The notes under the pieces were generated by a model, which saw only the letters and a program-made list of their open reading frames with translations, was not told the origin of the DNA and searched no databases. Of a DNA stretch of 64,000 bases, positions 46,381 to 56,560 are shown one piece after another. The position numbers were made by a program, and so were the translations under genes. Origin of the DNA: Effrenium voratum (Eukaryota; Sar; Dinophyceae; Suessiales; Symbiodiniaceae); NCBI GenBank assembly GCA_963377175.1, contig CAUJNA010000580.1, positions 700,736-764,735 on the forward strand, read 5' to 3'. Numbering within the stretch: the stretch's first letter is position 1; each line of letters starts with the position of its first letter.

Positions 46381-46670
46381 AGCGCGAAAGTGAGAGAGTA
46401 GAGAGGTTCGAATTAGGGTACCCTTTTTCTGTAGAGGGGCGCGGACAGGAAGGAGACAGGGAGACAGAAAGAGACAGAGAAACAGAGACAGAGAGAGAGA
46501 GAGAGAGACAGAGAGAGGGAGATTGAGGAGAGAGAGGCTTGGGGGGATGGGGAGGATGGGGAGCAGAGGGAGGGAGAGAGGACGACAGAACACACGAGGG
46601 AGACAAGGGAGAGAGGAAGAAGGATAAAAGGGAGAGGACAATGTCGGCGGACTGAGCCGGAGGCTCTAAA
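44331..46670. other. GC-rich segment inserted in the virus-like element
   Basis: Composition changes sharply from AT-rich to GC-rich at about 44331 and back at about 46671. The segment resembles the flanking host DNA more than the element. It holds a minus-strand frame at 45566-46183 with some protein-like stretches (NWKTIQVWLEEDQAREILVL, then TVRKVERGFRYLR) and a plus-strand frame to 44520 (RLTYKDIPETFRSRSLPS), neither recognised. A purine-rich GAGAGA tract lies at 46290-46620. It could be a nested insertion or a joining error. Confidence 0.5.
46290..46620. repeat. Purine-rich GAGA/GACAGA microsatellite
   Basis: Nearly pure purine strand of GA, GACAGA and GGGAGA units with few interruptions. 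A repeated block AGAGCGCGAAAGTGAGAGAG occurs at 46337 and 46380. Long frames on the minus strand reading SLSLSLS are repeat artefacts. Confidence 0.85.
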
Positions 46671-46820
46671 GTTAAATTATTTATTGAAAGTAAAAAATTG
46701 AATATTAAAAATACAGTTGGGGATACAGATAATATTATTAAAATGATGTATGAAAGAAGTAAGGAATATCGAATTGTGTCTCATCATCAATTAAATTATT
46801 ATCCTGAACTTGAATTATAA
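46671..46820 (+). pseudogene. C-terminal fragment of an unknown viral gene next to right TIR
   Basis: A frame of 49 codons (LFIESKKLNIKNTVGDTDNI, then IKMMYERSKEYRIVSHHQLN and YYPELEL) ends at the inner edge of the right TIR. It starts abruptly at the GC/AT junction, so its 5' part was lost or displaced by the GC-rich segment. Unknown family. Confidence 0.35.
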
Positions 46821-46821
46821 G

Positions 46822-47465
46822 TTAGCCCATAAACCCTACACCAACAAAAACATTGTAAGATTTATGTTGTGAAATATGTTGGTTAGGAGATATGATGTTT
46901 TGATTTTAGTTTCAAGGAATATTGATTGCAGGAAAAAAACAATTTAAAGGATTGTAGGTAACAATTATGGGAGAAAATCATAATAAAACGAAGATTTGTA
47001 GCAAATGCTCAAAAATCAAAAATATAGACGAAATTGAAGAAGGTAAATTATGTTGTAGACAATGTAATGAATATAATGTAATTCATAGAGCAAAGCATAA
47101 AGAAAATACAATGAGGAGCAAAGAATAAGATATAGAGAAGATGAAGAATACAAAAAAACTGAAACTGGCAGAAAATCAAGAAAGGTCAATGACAATTGTT
47201 TTCTGTGATGTGTGTAATTCGTCTATGTGCCAAAATCATGTCTTTTGTTTTACATTCATAAGAAATCAAAGAAGCATCACATAAATTTGGAAATTAAACA
47301 GGCTGAAGCAAATCAATATTATTTTTAATAATACATATTTCCATAAAATTGTATAAGGTTAATATGTAATATAACTTATTGACCTTACATAATATGTGTT
47401 GTATATTTTTGTAACAACCCAAAAAAACATTGGTTGAATGCCTTCTACAAACCAATGTTTTACTA
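46822..47465. repeat. Right terminal inverted repeat of the virus-like element
   Basis: Inverted partner of 39714-40345. Divergence between the two repeats gives a relative age for the insertion, since such repeats are identical when the element replicates. Confidence 0.8.
46967..47128 (+). CDS. Small Cys-rich zinc-ribbon protein in right TIR, truncated
   Basis: 53 residues starting MGENHNKTKICSKCSKIKNI, the inverted duplicate of the left-TIR protein. It stops at TAA after MRSKE where the left copy reads on, so the basic tail is lost. Confidence 0.5.
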   Translation: MGENHNKTKICSKCSKIKNIDEIEEGKLCCRQCNEYNVIHRAKHKENTMRSKE

Positions 47466-47540
47466 TTTCCCCCCCGACCCAACCCCCCAACCCCCCCAAC
47501 CCCCCAACCCCCCCAACCTCCCAACCCCCAACCTCCCGCC
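47466..47540. repeat. Poly-C/AACCCCCC tract abutting the virus-like element
   Basis: Imperfect (CCAACCCCC)n directly outside the right TIR. The complementary G-rich pattern recurs at 47690-47785 and 47970-48045. It may be intronic simple repeat and could form G-quadruplexes. Confidence 0.7.
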
Positions 47541-47655
47541 CCCAAATCTTCGCCCAGGCCACGATGGAGTTCACCGCAAAGTACTGCCGCACCCCGGAGG
47601 TGAGCAGCGTGGACTTCACGGAGCCCAGGTAGTGGCTCTCGGCCCTCGGGAGCCG
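47541..47655 (-). CDS. Exon-like fragment beside the virus-like element
   Basis: The minus strand reads PRAESHYLGSVKSTLLTSGV then RQYFAVNSIVAWAKIWG with good protein character, flanked by simple repeats on both sides. It is probably an exon of a host gene whose neighbours are not recognised. If so, the virus-like element sits in or near an intron of that gene. Confidence 0.35.
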
Positions 47656-48819
47656 GAGAGAACACCCGCGAGCCCGGTGAATGGGGGATGGGGCAGAAGG
47701 GGGTGCGGGGGTGGATGGGTAGGGGAGGGATGGGGGGAGGGGTTGGGGGGTGGGGTTGGGGGGTGGGTAGGGGGGGGGAGAAGAAAACACCCACTTTTTC
47801 CCGTCGCGGAGAAGTGGTCTGGGCAGGAAGGAGAGAAAGAAAACCGTGGGGAGGGGGGGAGGTAGAAAAAGACCACCCCCAAACCACCGGGCTCCACCAA
47901 ACTCCAAACCAACCAGGTACAAGCTGAGAGAAGTCGTCTGGGAAAGAATGAGAGAAAACCGTGAGGCAGGGGTAGGTTGTTGGGGAGGGGTATGGGTGGG
48001 GGGGTGGGTTGGGGGGGTTGGGGGGTTGGGGGGTTGGAGGTTGGATTCTGAACCATCCACAGTATGTCCAGTAGCGATTGTTTCCCTTTACAACCAGAAA
48101 ATAGACGACACAGTCTTAAATGTTACGAACGTTTCTCCAAGAGGACGCGGGAACATCCGTATGAGGGTGATTGAAGGGTTCTGAGAGGCCTTCTGGTAGT
48201 ACGGCCCCTTTCTGTCTCTCAGAGGCTCGTCTCTTTTTTTCAGGCTACCCTTCAGGTTTTGAAGAGAACCAAAAGTCAAGACTCTCTGTGCCACGGGATA
48301 CACACGTGGTCCAGTGGTACGAACACCAGCCACTTGCCCCCCCAATCATAGCTGCTCAAAACTCCTGCAGGTCATGGAGAAAAGCAAATATCTCTCGAAG
48401 GCTGATGACCATCCCTACCACTAAGCAGGTCTTTGAGGTTCCGTGGTGTGCCTTGGCCTCGGTTCTATGTTTGTGGGCGGGTTTTTCTGCGGTTCCCTGT
48501 AGTTCCGGTCCAACAAAAAAAACGTGGGATAGGTCCGATCAGCTCAAGGACAAAGAACGTGGCTCCCTGGACAAAACTACCACATGAATATGGGTCAAAA
48601 TTAAACCATCAGGGGACCACGCGTTTCAGTCCTTGTTTCCATTTACCAGGGTTCCGTCTTGGGTACCTGTGACTGGGCGTCTGAAACCACAAAGGCAATG
48701 CAGGCAACGTGGTCGAGGTGATCAAGAAAGACAAGTTGATGAACAGTGGGTATCACGTCAGGCGAGGTCCAAATGACCCCTTCAAACGCTCCATGTTCAT
48801 GGCAACGGAAAGAAACAGC
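47656..48819. other. G-rich simple repeats and unassigned DNA
   Basis: GGGTGGGTTGGGGG-type tracts at 47690-47785 and 47970-48045 with a diverged inverted relation to each other. From 48060 on there are only short frames without motifs. Confidence 0.4.
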
Positions 48820-49016
48820 TCAATCCAAAAACGGCAATGGCCAAAGGCTTTGGCGCCCCTTGCAGTACAAACTCCGCTCCGGAACCGTTCCGCCCGACTT
48901 TTTGTGCCAAAGGTACGCGGTGAAGTAGCGGGTGAGCCGCTGCTTTAAGGCCCGGAGGTTCACAAAGGTGTCAGCGTCCACCTGAAACACGTGCCACTGC
49001 CACTGGGGCAGGGGGT
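48820..49016 (-). CDS. Glycosyltransferase-like exon (GT31/Fringe-type DxD segment)
   Basis: The minus strand reads PQWQWHVFQVDADTFVNLRA followed by LKQRLTRYFTAYLWHKKSGG. The block hydrophobic-x-x-D-x-D-T-F/Y-V-N/S-L-x-x-L is the metal-binding DxD region of beta-1,3-glycosyltransferases (GT31, Fringe and galactosyltransferase types), and DAD is an accepted variant. Upstream (49017 on) the frame dissolves into GGGTGTGTTGGGGGG-like DNA, probably intron. No other exon of the gene was identified, so it is either a lone exon of a spliced gene or a fragment. Confidence 0.4.
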
Positions 49017-49289
49017 GGCGTTGGGGTCGGGGTGTGTTGGGGGGGTGTTCGGCGGGGTTGGCACGTCGGCCAATGTGCTTGAAACTGGGGGGCCCCCGTT
49101 TTAGAAAGGAACGCAAAACCGGCATAAAACAGGCATGCCCTCGTTTACCTGGCTCGCTGCTCGCATTTGTGGAACACGTGGGAAATCCAAAACATGTTCA
49201 TCCCCACTTGGAGGAAGTTGCGTGGACCGCGGTCATGGGTCTACACCTGAAGTACGATTCTAGTTGCCAGCTCATCTCATGGACAGTAA

Positions 49290-51778
49290 GGGGAAGCTGG
49301 TCCAACCAACTCAGATTTTTTGAGTCAGGGGAAGCTGGTCCAACCAACTCAGATTTTTTGAGTCAGGGGAAGCTGGTCCAACCAACTCAGATTTTTTGAG
49401 TCAGGGGAAGCTGGTCCAACCAACTCAGATTTTTCGAGTCAGGGGAAGCTGGTCCAACCAACTCAGATTTTTCGAGTCAGGGGAAGCTGGACTCAGATTT
49501 TTTGAGTCAGGGGAAGCTGGTCCAACCAACTCAGATGTTTTGAGTCAGGGGAAGCTGGTCCAACAAACTCAGATTTTTTGAGTCAGGGGAAGCTGGTCCA
49601 ACCAACTCAGATTTTTTGAGTCAGGGGAAGCTGGTCCAACCAACTCAGATTTTTCGAGTCAGGGGAAGCTGGTCCAACCAACTCAGATTTTTTGAGTCAG
49701 GGGAAGCTGGTCCAACAAACTCAGACTTTTTGAGTCAGGGGAAGCTGGTCCAACAAACTCAGATTTTTTGAGTCAGGGGAAGCTGGTCCAACCAACTCAG
49801 ATATTTTGAGTCAGGGGAAGCTGGTCCAACCAACTCAGATTTTTTGAGTCAGGGGAAGCTGGTCCAACCAACTCAGATTGTTTGAGTCAGGGGAAGCTGG
49901 TCCAACAAACTCATATTTATTGAGTCAGGGGAAGCTGGTCCAACAAACTCAGATTTTTCGAGTCAGGGGAAGCTGGTCCAACCAACTCAGACTTTTTGAG
50001 TCAGGGGAAGCTGGTCCAACAAACTCAGATTTTTTGAGTCAGGGGAAGCTGGTCCAACAAACTCAGATATTTTGAGTCAGGGGAAGCTGGTCCAACAAAC
50101 TCAGTTTTTTTGAGTCAGGGGAAGCTGGTCCAACAAACTCAGATTTTTGAGACAGGGGAAGCTGTTCCAACAAACTCAGATATTTTGAGTCAGGGGAAGC
50201 TGGTCCAACCAACTCAGATTTTTTGAGTCAGGGGAAGCTGGTCCAACAAACTCAGACTTTTTGAGTCAGGGGAAGCTGGTCCAACCAACTCAGATTTTTT
50301 TGAGTCAGGGGAACCTGTCCAACAAACTCAGATTGTTTGAGTCAGGGGAAGCTGGTCCAACAAACTCAGACTTTTTGAGTCAGGGGAAGCTGTTCCAACA
50401 AACTCAGATTTTTCGAGTCAGGGGAAGCTGGTCCAACAAACTCAGATTGTTTGAGTCAGGGGAAGCTGTTCCAACAAACTCAGATTTTTCGAGTCAGGGG
50501 AGGTCCAACCAACTCAGATTTTTGAGTCAGGGGAAGCTGGTCCAACAAACTCAGATTTGTTCAGTCAGGGGAAGCTGTTCCAACAAACTCAGATTTGTTT
50601 GAGTCAGGGGAAGCTGGTCCAACCAACTCAGAATTTTCGAGTCAGGGGAAGCTGGTCCAACAAACTCATTTTTTTTGAGTCAGGGGAAGCTGTTCCAACA
50701 AACTCAGATATTTTGAGTCAGGGGAAGCTGGTCCAACCAACTCAGACTTTTTGAGTCAGGGGAAGCTGGTCCAACAAACTCAGACTTTTTGAGTCAGGGG
50801 AAGCTGGTCCAACCAACTCAGAATTTTTGAGTCAGGGGAAGCTGGTCCAACCAACTCAGACTGTTTGAGTCAGGGGAAGCTGTTCCAACAAACTCAGATA
50901 TTTTGAGTCGGGGGAAGCTGGTCCAACCAACTCAGATTTTTTGAGTCAGGGGAAGCTGGTCCAACAAACTCAGATTTTTCGAGTCAGGGGAAGCTGGTCC
51001 AACAAACTCAGATTTTGTTTGAGTCAGGGGAAGCTGGTCCAATGAACTCAGATTTTTCGAGTCAGGGGAGGTCCAACCAACTCAGATTTTTGAGTCAGGG
51101 GAAGCTGGTCCAACAAACTCAGATTTTTTCAGTCAGGGGAAGCTGTTCCAACAAACTCAGATTTTTCGAGTCAGGGGAAGCTGGTCCAACCAACTCAGAT
51201 TGTTTGAGTCAGGGGAAGCTGGTCCAACAAACACAGATTTTTCGAGTCAGGGGAAGCTGGTCCAACCAACTCAGATTTTTCGAGTCAGGGGAAGCTAGTC
51301 CAACCATCTCAGATCTTTTGAGTCAGGGGAAGCTGGTCCAACCAACTCAGATTTTTTGAGTCAGGGGAAGCTAGTCCAACCAACTCAGATTTTTCGAGTC
51401 AGGGGAAGCTAGTCCAACCATCTCAGATCTCTTGAGTCAGGGGAAGCTGGTCCAACCAACTCAGATTTTTTGAGTCAGGGGAAGCTGGTCCAACCAACTC
51501 AGATTTTTTGAGTCAGGGGAAGCTGGTCCAACCAACTCAGATTTTTCGTGTCAGGGGAAGCTGGTCCAACCAACTCAGATTTTTCGAGTCAGGGGAAGCT
51601 AGTCCAACCATCTCAGATCTCTTGAGTCAGGGGAAGCTGGTCCAACCAACTCAGATTTTTTGAGTCAGGGGAAGCTGGTCCAACCAACTCAGATTTTTTG
51701 AGTCAGGGGAAGCTGGTCCAACCAACTCAGATTTTTCGTGTCAGGGGAAGCTGGTCCAACCAACTCAGATTGTTTGAG
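49290..51778. repeat. 38-bp minisatellite, about 65 copies
   Basis: The unit contains GGGGAAGCTGGTCCAACCAA then CTCAGATTTTTTGAGTCA. Variants: CCAACAAACTC for CCAACCAACTC, CTGTTCC for CTGGTCC, and TTTTTC, TTGTTT or ATATTT in the T-run. ACTCA...TGAGT across the T-run forms a small hairpin in each unit. A block of five units (190 bp) marked by CCATCTCAGATCTCTTGAG is duplicated at about 51415 and 51605. Frames translating as SGEAGPTNSDFLSQGKL are repeat artefacts. Confidence 0.95.
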
Positions 51779-54700
51779 TACTTGGAACACGCGCTCCCCA
51801 AATCAATCGGCACTCAAAAAACAGCACTCCGATGCATCCAACTGTCCGATGCATCCCTAGGGACTCGAGGCCGGCCTTTGCGAACCACTGGCAGTCTGAA
51901 GCGTGATGCTCCTTGGTCCGAGCCCAAAGTTGTGTGAGACTCCGACTCTCTCCGTCGGCACACAGAATTCCCTGGATCGCCAGTTGCGATCGCTTTCTTC
52001 CATGCACTTTACCCCAAAAACCGATCGCAACGGTGACTGAAACAAGTCATCGCAACTTGGGTATCTAGGTCCCCAGGCTTGAACTGATGCCCATTATTCT
52101 TTAATGGTGGTTGGAACCTCAGGGAGAATGAGTTAGCACCTATGTTCACAAGCGGTCGCCGGGAACCATCGAGACGTCCGAGATGCGGCCAGGTAGATCC
52201 AAAGATAGAAGACTCGGACCTCGGTGTTCTCGGAATCGGCTGCCGACGACCGGGAGTCGGGGGGGGGCACCAAATGGCGGGCTTGCTGGGCGGGCAACAA
52301 CCAGCTTCCATTTGGTTAAGACCCCTGGAAAAATTATAAACATGTGTCATAGATTCCGTTAAAAACCAACAGCGGAAAAGAACAAAATACTCGTTTCAGC
52401 CAATGGAAGCCAGGCTTCGAGATCCCACATCCGCCAATTTGGCTTACCCTCCCCCAGGCGATTCCATGGAAGCTCCCAGGAATTTCTTGGAGGACTTGGT
52501 TCCATTTACAGAGGCCTTTTGGGAGCTTCCATGTTAGTCTGAGGGTGTGTATCACCTCAGATGCCCAGTGACCATGGGAAGAAAAAAGGCATTTGGTCGA
52601 CCACTGAGCAAGTGGGTCACGGCTGCTCCCTTCTTTCCAGCGTCTAATTCTCTGTTCAAGGCCGATACCCACTTCATCCAAGAATCCGGATTGTAGAGGT
52701 AGCCCAGGTCAACATCCCCACGCAGCGTGAGGATGTTGGCGTCTCCTTCACCTGGAACTCTCCCAAACCTGCAGCCTACGGCAGTCCTTTGAGCAAAGTA
52801 CTTCACCCTGTTGTGGGTTCGGTTTGGGAAACCCGAACGATTTCAACCAAAAGGCGCGGAAGAAAAAAGAGAGAGTCGAAAGATCTCACATGGCGACGTG
52901 GAGAATCCCGCTGGTGTCTTTCGCCTCCGCAAGTTCGCTGCCCTTCCCGGCCTAGCTCCGCATCAGGCCAACTCCGGTCCTTCATCATGAAGACCTTCAC
53001 ACCTGGCAGCGAAAACGTGAAGGCCCGGAGAGTCTCAGCTTCAGACGGTGATCACCTCTTGGGGCCAATGGGTAGCCTCACTCAGACTAACATGGCGGCT
53101 ATGGGCAGGTATCCGGAAGATGAATCTTCTTTTGAAGGAGCCCCCTGTTAGGCGCCATGGTAGCCTCCTGTTAGTGGATGGGAGGGTACCAAAATGGGGG
53201 AAACCATTTTAGTTTCGATCGGTCCGATCTGGCCGCTTTGGGCGACTGAGTACCAGGACATTGAAGAGCCTCTTGACCGCCTCGGTGGCCCTTTAAAGTC
53301 AACCTAAATCGAGCATTGAAAAAAGAGCCCTGCGTTTTGACATGCAGCTAGCAAATCTTCCAGGCCATGATTGGAGCAAGACAAGTCTCGACAGACCTAA
53401 CCAGACCAAAGCCTGGCTACAAGAGCCGGCAAGTAAGAAGCAATGACGCAAAAAGCCAAGCCAAGCCCGCTGATGCTGTTGCCAAAGCCAGTGCTCAGCC
53501 TTGTGTCGAGGCTTTGGGGACCGAGGGTGGTGAGTCGACATGTCTTGCTGAAATAGAGATGGCGCATGCTTTGGTACAGCTACTGTCCTCTCGGGTTGGC
53601 CACGCCTAGTGTCAGGAGCCATCTATTTGAGGGGTTGCAAAGAAATTCAGCATCCACGCACTCATGTCGTTTGAATGCCTTTTTATATTAACGCGCCCGC
53701 AACAGCAAAGCAACTTCCGCAAACAAAGAAACAACCTGAGCCCCGTGTAATGAGTTGTGCCTAGGGCACCAGCTACATTCACAGTGGCTTACGGCTGCAT
53801 CTTCCCCACATTCCGGGCCGTACATCTGGGTTCCATCCCAGCACGACACAAGTGAAACACGTCGGCTGGTAAAAAGGCTTCAACCAAAGCCCATGGGTCA
53901 AACCCAAATCGGTTACCCCCCAGTGAACATCCCAATCCAACCACTAAAATAGGTTCTAAAATGGGTGGTGAATTCACCTACCCCAAAATGGGATCCATTG
54001 GTTTTGACCCACAGCCAGATTGCCTCCAGAGCAACCTCTCACCCGCGCCTGCCACTTGCTCGTTCGCCCAGGTCTTGAACACGGCACGGGCCTGACGCAC
54101 GTGGCAAGGGATCCAACCCCAGCGGTCCAAGAGTACACGTTCCGCATACAGTACTGGTGTTTAGTAGGAATAAGGGGAGTGCCCCTCACCGACCTGTCGC
54201 TACACAAATCCAAAGAGAATCGAGCGGGGGACAAACAAGCCGTAGACCGAACATGCTCTTCCCAACGGCAGGTGCCGGAAGGCACCTGTAACGTCCCCAA
54301 GCCATCCAATCACGAATACCTAGCCGGGAGCACAGCAAAATGCCAGTGGCTGCAAGCCGGCGGCTGGCCGGTTTCCCCGCTTCCTTCGTGAAACCGCACT
54401 CTTGCCCACTTGCATTCGTCAATGCCCGGCCCCCGTTTGGCGCCCGGTGCGCCAATCATTTGCACCGTGAATCCAACCATTTGGAAAGCCAACGGACCCC
54501 AGCGCCGTCACAAACTTTCTGTTTTGGCCGTTGATTTCGTGTTTTTGTCGTCCCTTTTTATAAATTAATAAAGTAGTCGTGGTAACGTCTGCATCCTCCC
54601 TGGGTCCCTACAACGCAGTTTTTGTCGTCCCTTTTATAAAGTAATTAGTCGTGGTCGCGTCTGCATCCTAGGACGCATGCCACAAACTCATCTGCTGTCT

Positions 54701-56444
54701 GCCACTGAGTCTCCCAGCATCTGCACGGTGCTTCTCTGAAAAGCCCGTGGTGACAACAAAGACCTCGCCCGACAATGACTCGGACTGGACAAATGGCTGT
54801 GAGACAATCATGGGTATCCAAAATGGAAACCTGGCAAATGAAACCAAGGTCTGCAACCTGCGGTCCCCTGGTGGTTTAATTTTGACCCATACCCAAATGG
54901 GTTGTCAGAATTGGGGGCCCTTTCTTAGTATCCCCTTTTTGAGGCACAAGACGGGACCACCGTCCAGCAAGGGGCCATAGTTTCCCGAATGCGTAGCAGA
55001 AGGGTTCTTGTTGTAGACTCACTTGGCCAGTGACCAGCCAAAACAAAGTGCACACTTTTTGGGCCACCACTAAAATAAAGGGAGAGCCACCAAGGAAAAA
55101 AGTGTCAAGTGCGCCCACTGGCTGGGTGAGTAGAAAGGGGTCTGGGTCCACATTGGTTCGCGCGCAAGTCTTCGCAAGCGTTCGCAGGTGGCAAAAGTTG
55201 CTGCGCTGTTGAGGGAAGGCTCAGAATGTGCGATTTGTGTGACTTGCAACACCTTGTTTTCGTTTCGCCCTGTCGTAGCTCTTGCGACGTTGCGCGTTGT
55301 TTCGCTGTGCAGGCTCAGTATTTTGGAAGGTTGCGCATTTAAGTCGCCGTGCCGTGGTCGGCTTGAGGTGTCAAAATCGGTCGAAATCATTCTGGCGCCG
55401 CAGTCCCGAATTCCTGACACGCGTCGTAAACGTGTCAAAGTTGCACTTCCTGACACAAGCGCAGTACTTTGGGCGCGCTCTTTGCGTCAGACGCTCCCTT
55501 TGCTTGACAGGCGCAGCACATTAGAGCGCTGTGATCAAATTTCCTAGCAGGCGCAGCACTTTGGAGCACGTCTCTCCGGATGCGCTGTAAATCTAATCGG
55601 CCCCTCACAGGTCTATGAGCTAGCATTCGAATTTCGAGGGCCCACGGTGTTTAACCTGCGCTGGCCCCAAAGGAAGCAGACAGACCCCATGCAGCAAGAA
55701 AACGCGTCTCTTTTGAGAAAGGCAGTTCCACGCCAGTGGGGGGATGCCCCCCAAACAAAGACGAGCCACCAAACCCACACCCCCAAGCAAACATAGGTGG
55801 CCTTTTGGAAAAACAGATGAGTTTCCCTGGTAAATGGAAGAAACCCCACCTACACAAGTGGCTTGCTCAAACTAACCTAAATTCAAGGATCCTTACATTA
55901 CACCTGAACATTGCAACTTGTAAATGGTGGTAAACCCTTTTATTTTGGTGTTGAAAAAGCAACATGGAGGCCTAAAAAGGACCCCAGCCCCAAGCAAACC
56001 GAAGCGAAGCCCAACGGATCGATCCCGAACTCATCGAGGCTCTCACGCAGAGCTCATGGCCGCCCGCCCCCAGGCGCTGAAAGGCTGGGGAGCGGCCCTT
56101 GAGCGGCCTCTGCCACTCCTAATTGAGGGTTTAGGGTTTAGGGTAGTATTCTAGTAAGCAGCCCTGGGTTCTAGATGGTTCTAGTATTCTAGTAAGCCCT
56201 CTCTAGTAAGCCCTCAACTTGAAAGGCAGGGAACCCTCACGGAGAATTGGTTGGGGAATCTATTTAAACCAGCCAGCTTTTCACCAACCACCAATACAAG
56301 CCACCCGTTTCCCCAGCATCCCTGGGCCCGTTTTCAGATCCCCCCACGAAAAGTGGAAATGGAAACTACCACTTAACACTAACAGGATCCAAAAATCTTT
56401 CTGGAACCGGATGGCGGGGAACCCTCAGCTTGAATTGGTTTGTC
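51779..56444. other. Gene-poor DNA with dispersed repeats and a few weak exon-like frames
   Basis: Weak candidates only: minus 52552-52806 (TLRGDVDLGYLYNPDSWMKW), plus 53367-53609 (ending CLAEIEMAHALVQLLSSRV). The 55440-55580 stretch has a repeated GCGCAGCACTTTGGAGC-like segment. Dispersed-repeat fragments occur at 52505-52560, 53080-53105, 53985-54015 and 54865-54905. A 56-bp segment TTTTTGTCGTCCCTTTTTAT is duplicated at 54542 and 54618. No gene can be supported firmly. Confidence 0.45.
56127..56144 (+). repeat. Interstitial telomere-like TTTAGGG repeat
   Basis: GGTTTAGGGTTTAGGGTAG, two to three TTTAGGG units, the telomere type reported for dinoflagellates and plants. It is followed by repeated TTCTAGTA segments (56149-56210). 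Confidence 0.6.
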
Positions 56445-56560
56445 ACCTGGTAAGTTTCTTTCCCCGTGTTTGAGTCAAAATCCGCCGCAGGGCCGCAGGC
56501 TCCACTGCTGGTGGTGGACCTTCCGTCAATTCCTTCAAGTTTCCGCCTTGCGACCATGGT
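56445..56560 (-). rRNA. 18S rRNA fragment, degenerate
   Basis: On the plus strand CCTGGTAAGTTTC, CCCCGTGTTTGAGTCAAAAT, GCCGCAGGCTCCACTGCTGG and TTCCGTCAATTCCTTCAAGT then CCGCCTTGCGACCAT follow in the order of the reverse complement of the universal core of small-subunit rRNA (the region of the standard 900-series reverse primer). Several insertions and substitutions interrupt it, and the sequences on both sides are not rRNA. The CTTGCGACCAT variant is the eukaryotic nuclear form. It is a pseudogene scrap of about 115 bp. Confidence 0.75.

Larger units (their letters stand above)
39714..47465. mobile_element. Endogenous virus-like element with long terminal inverted repeats
   Basis: The element is AT-rich and bounded by inverted repeats of about 640 bp whose outer ends read TAGTAAAACATTGGTTT (left) and AAACCAATGTTTTACTA (right). 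Between them lie decayed genes typical of protist DNA viruses: C5 cytosine methyltransferase, coiled-coil protein, small Cys protein and packaging ATPase on the minus strand, GIY-YIG nuclease on the plus strand, then a myristoyl-type small protein and an S74-like C-terminus on the minus strand. Long terminal inverted repeats plus an A32-type ATPase are hallmarks of Polinton-like viruses and Mavericks, and the methyltransferase and GIY-YIG types are also common in giant viruses. No capsid gene or polymerase was found. All larger genes carry frameshifts or stops. A 2.3-kb GC-rich segment interrupts it. The flanks are GC-rich host-like DNA, and no target duplication was obvious. Confidence 0.75.

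Noticed and set aside
46205..46641. Ser/Leu repeat frames on the minus strand
   Set aside because: Translation of the GAGA microsatellite.
49290..51778. CRISPR array or repeat protein gene in the 38-bp array
   Set aside because: There are no unique spacers; the whole unit repeats. Frames exist only because few stops occur in the unit.
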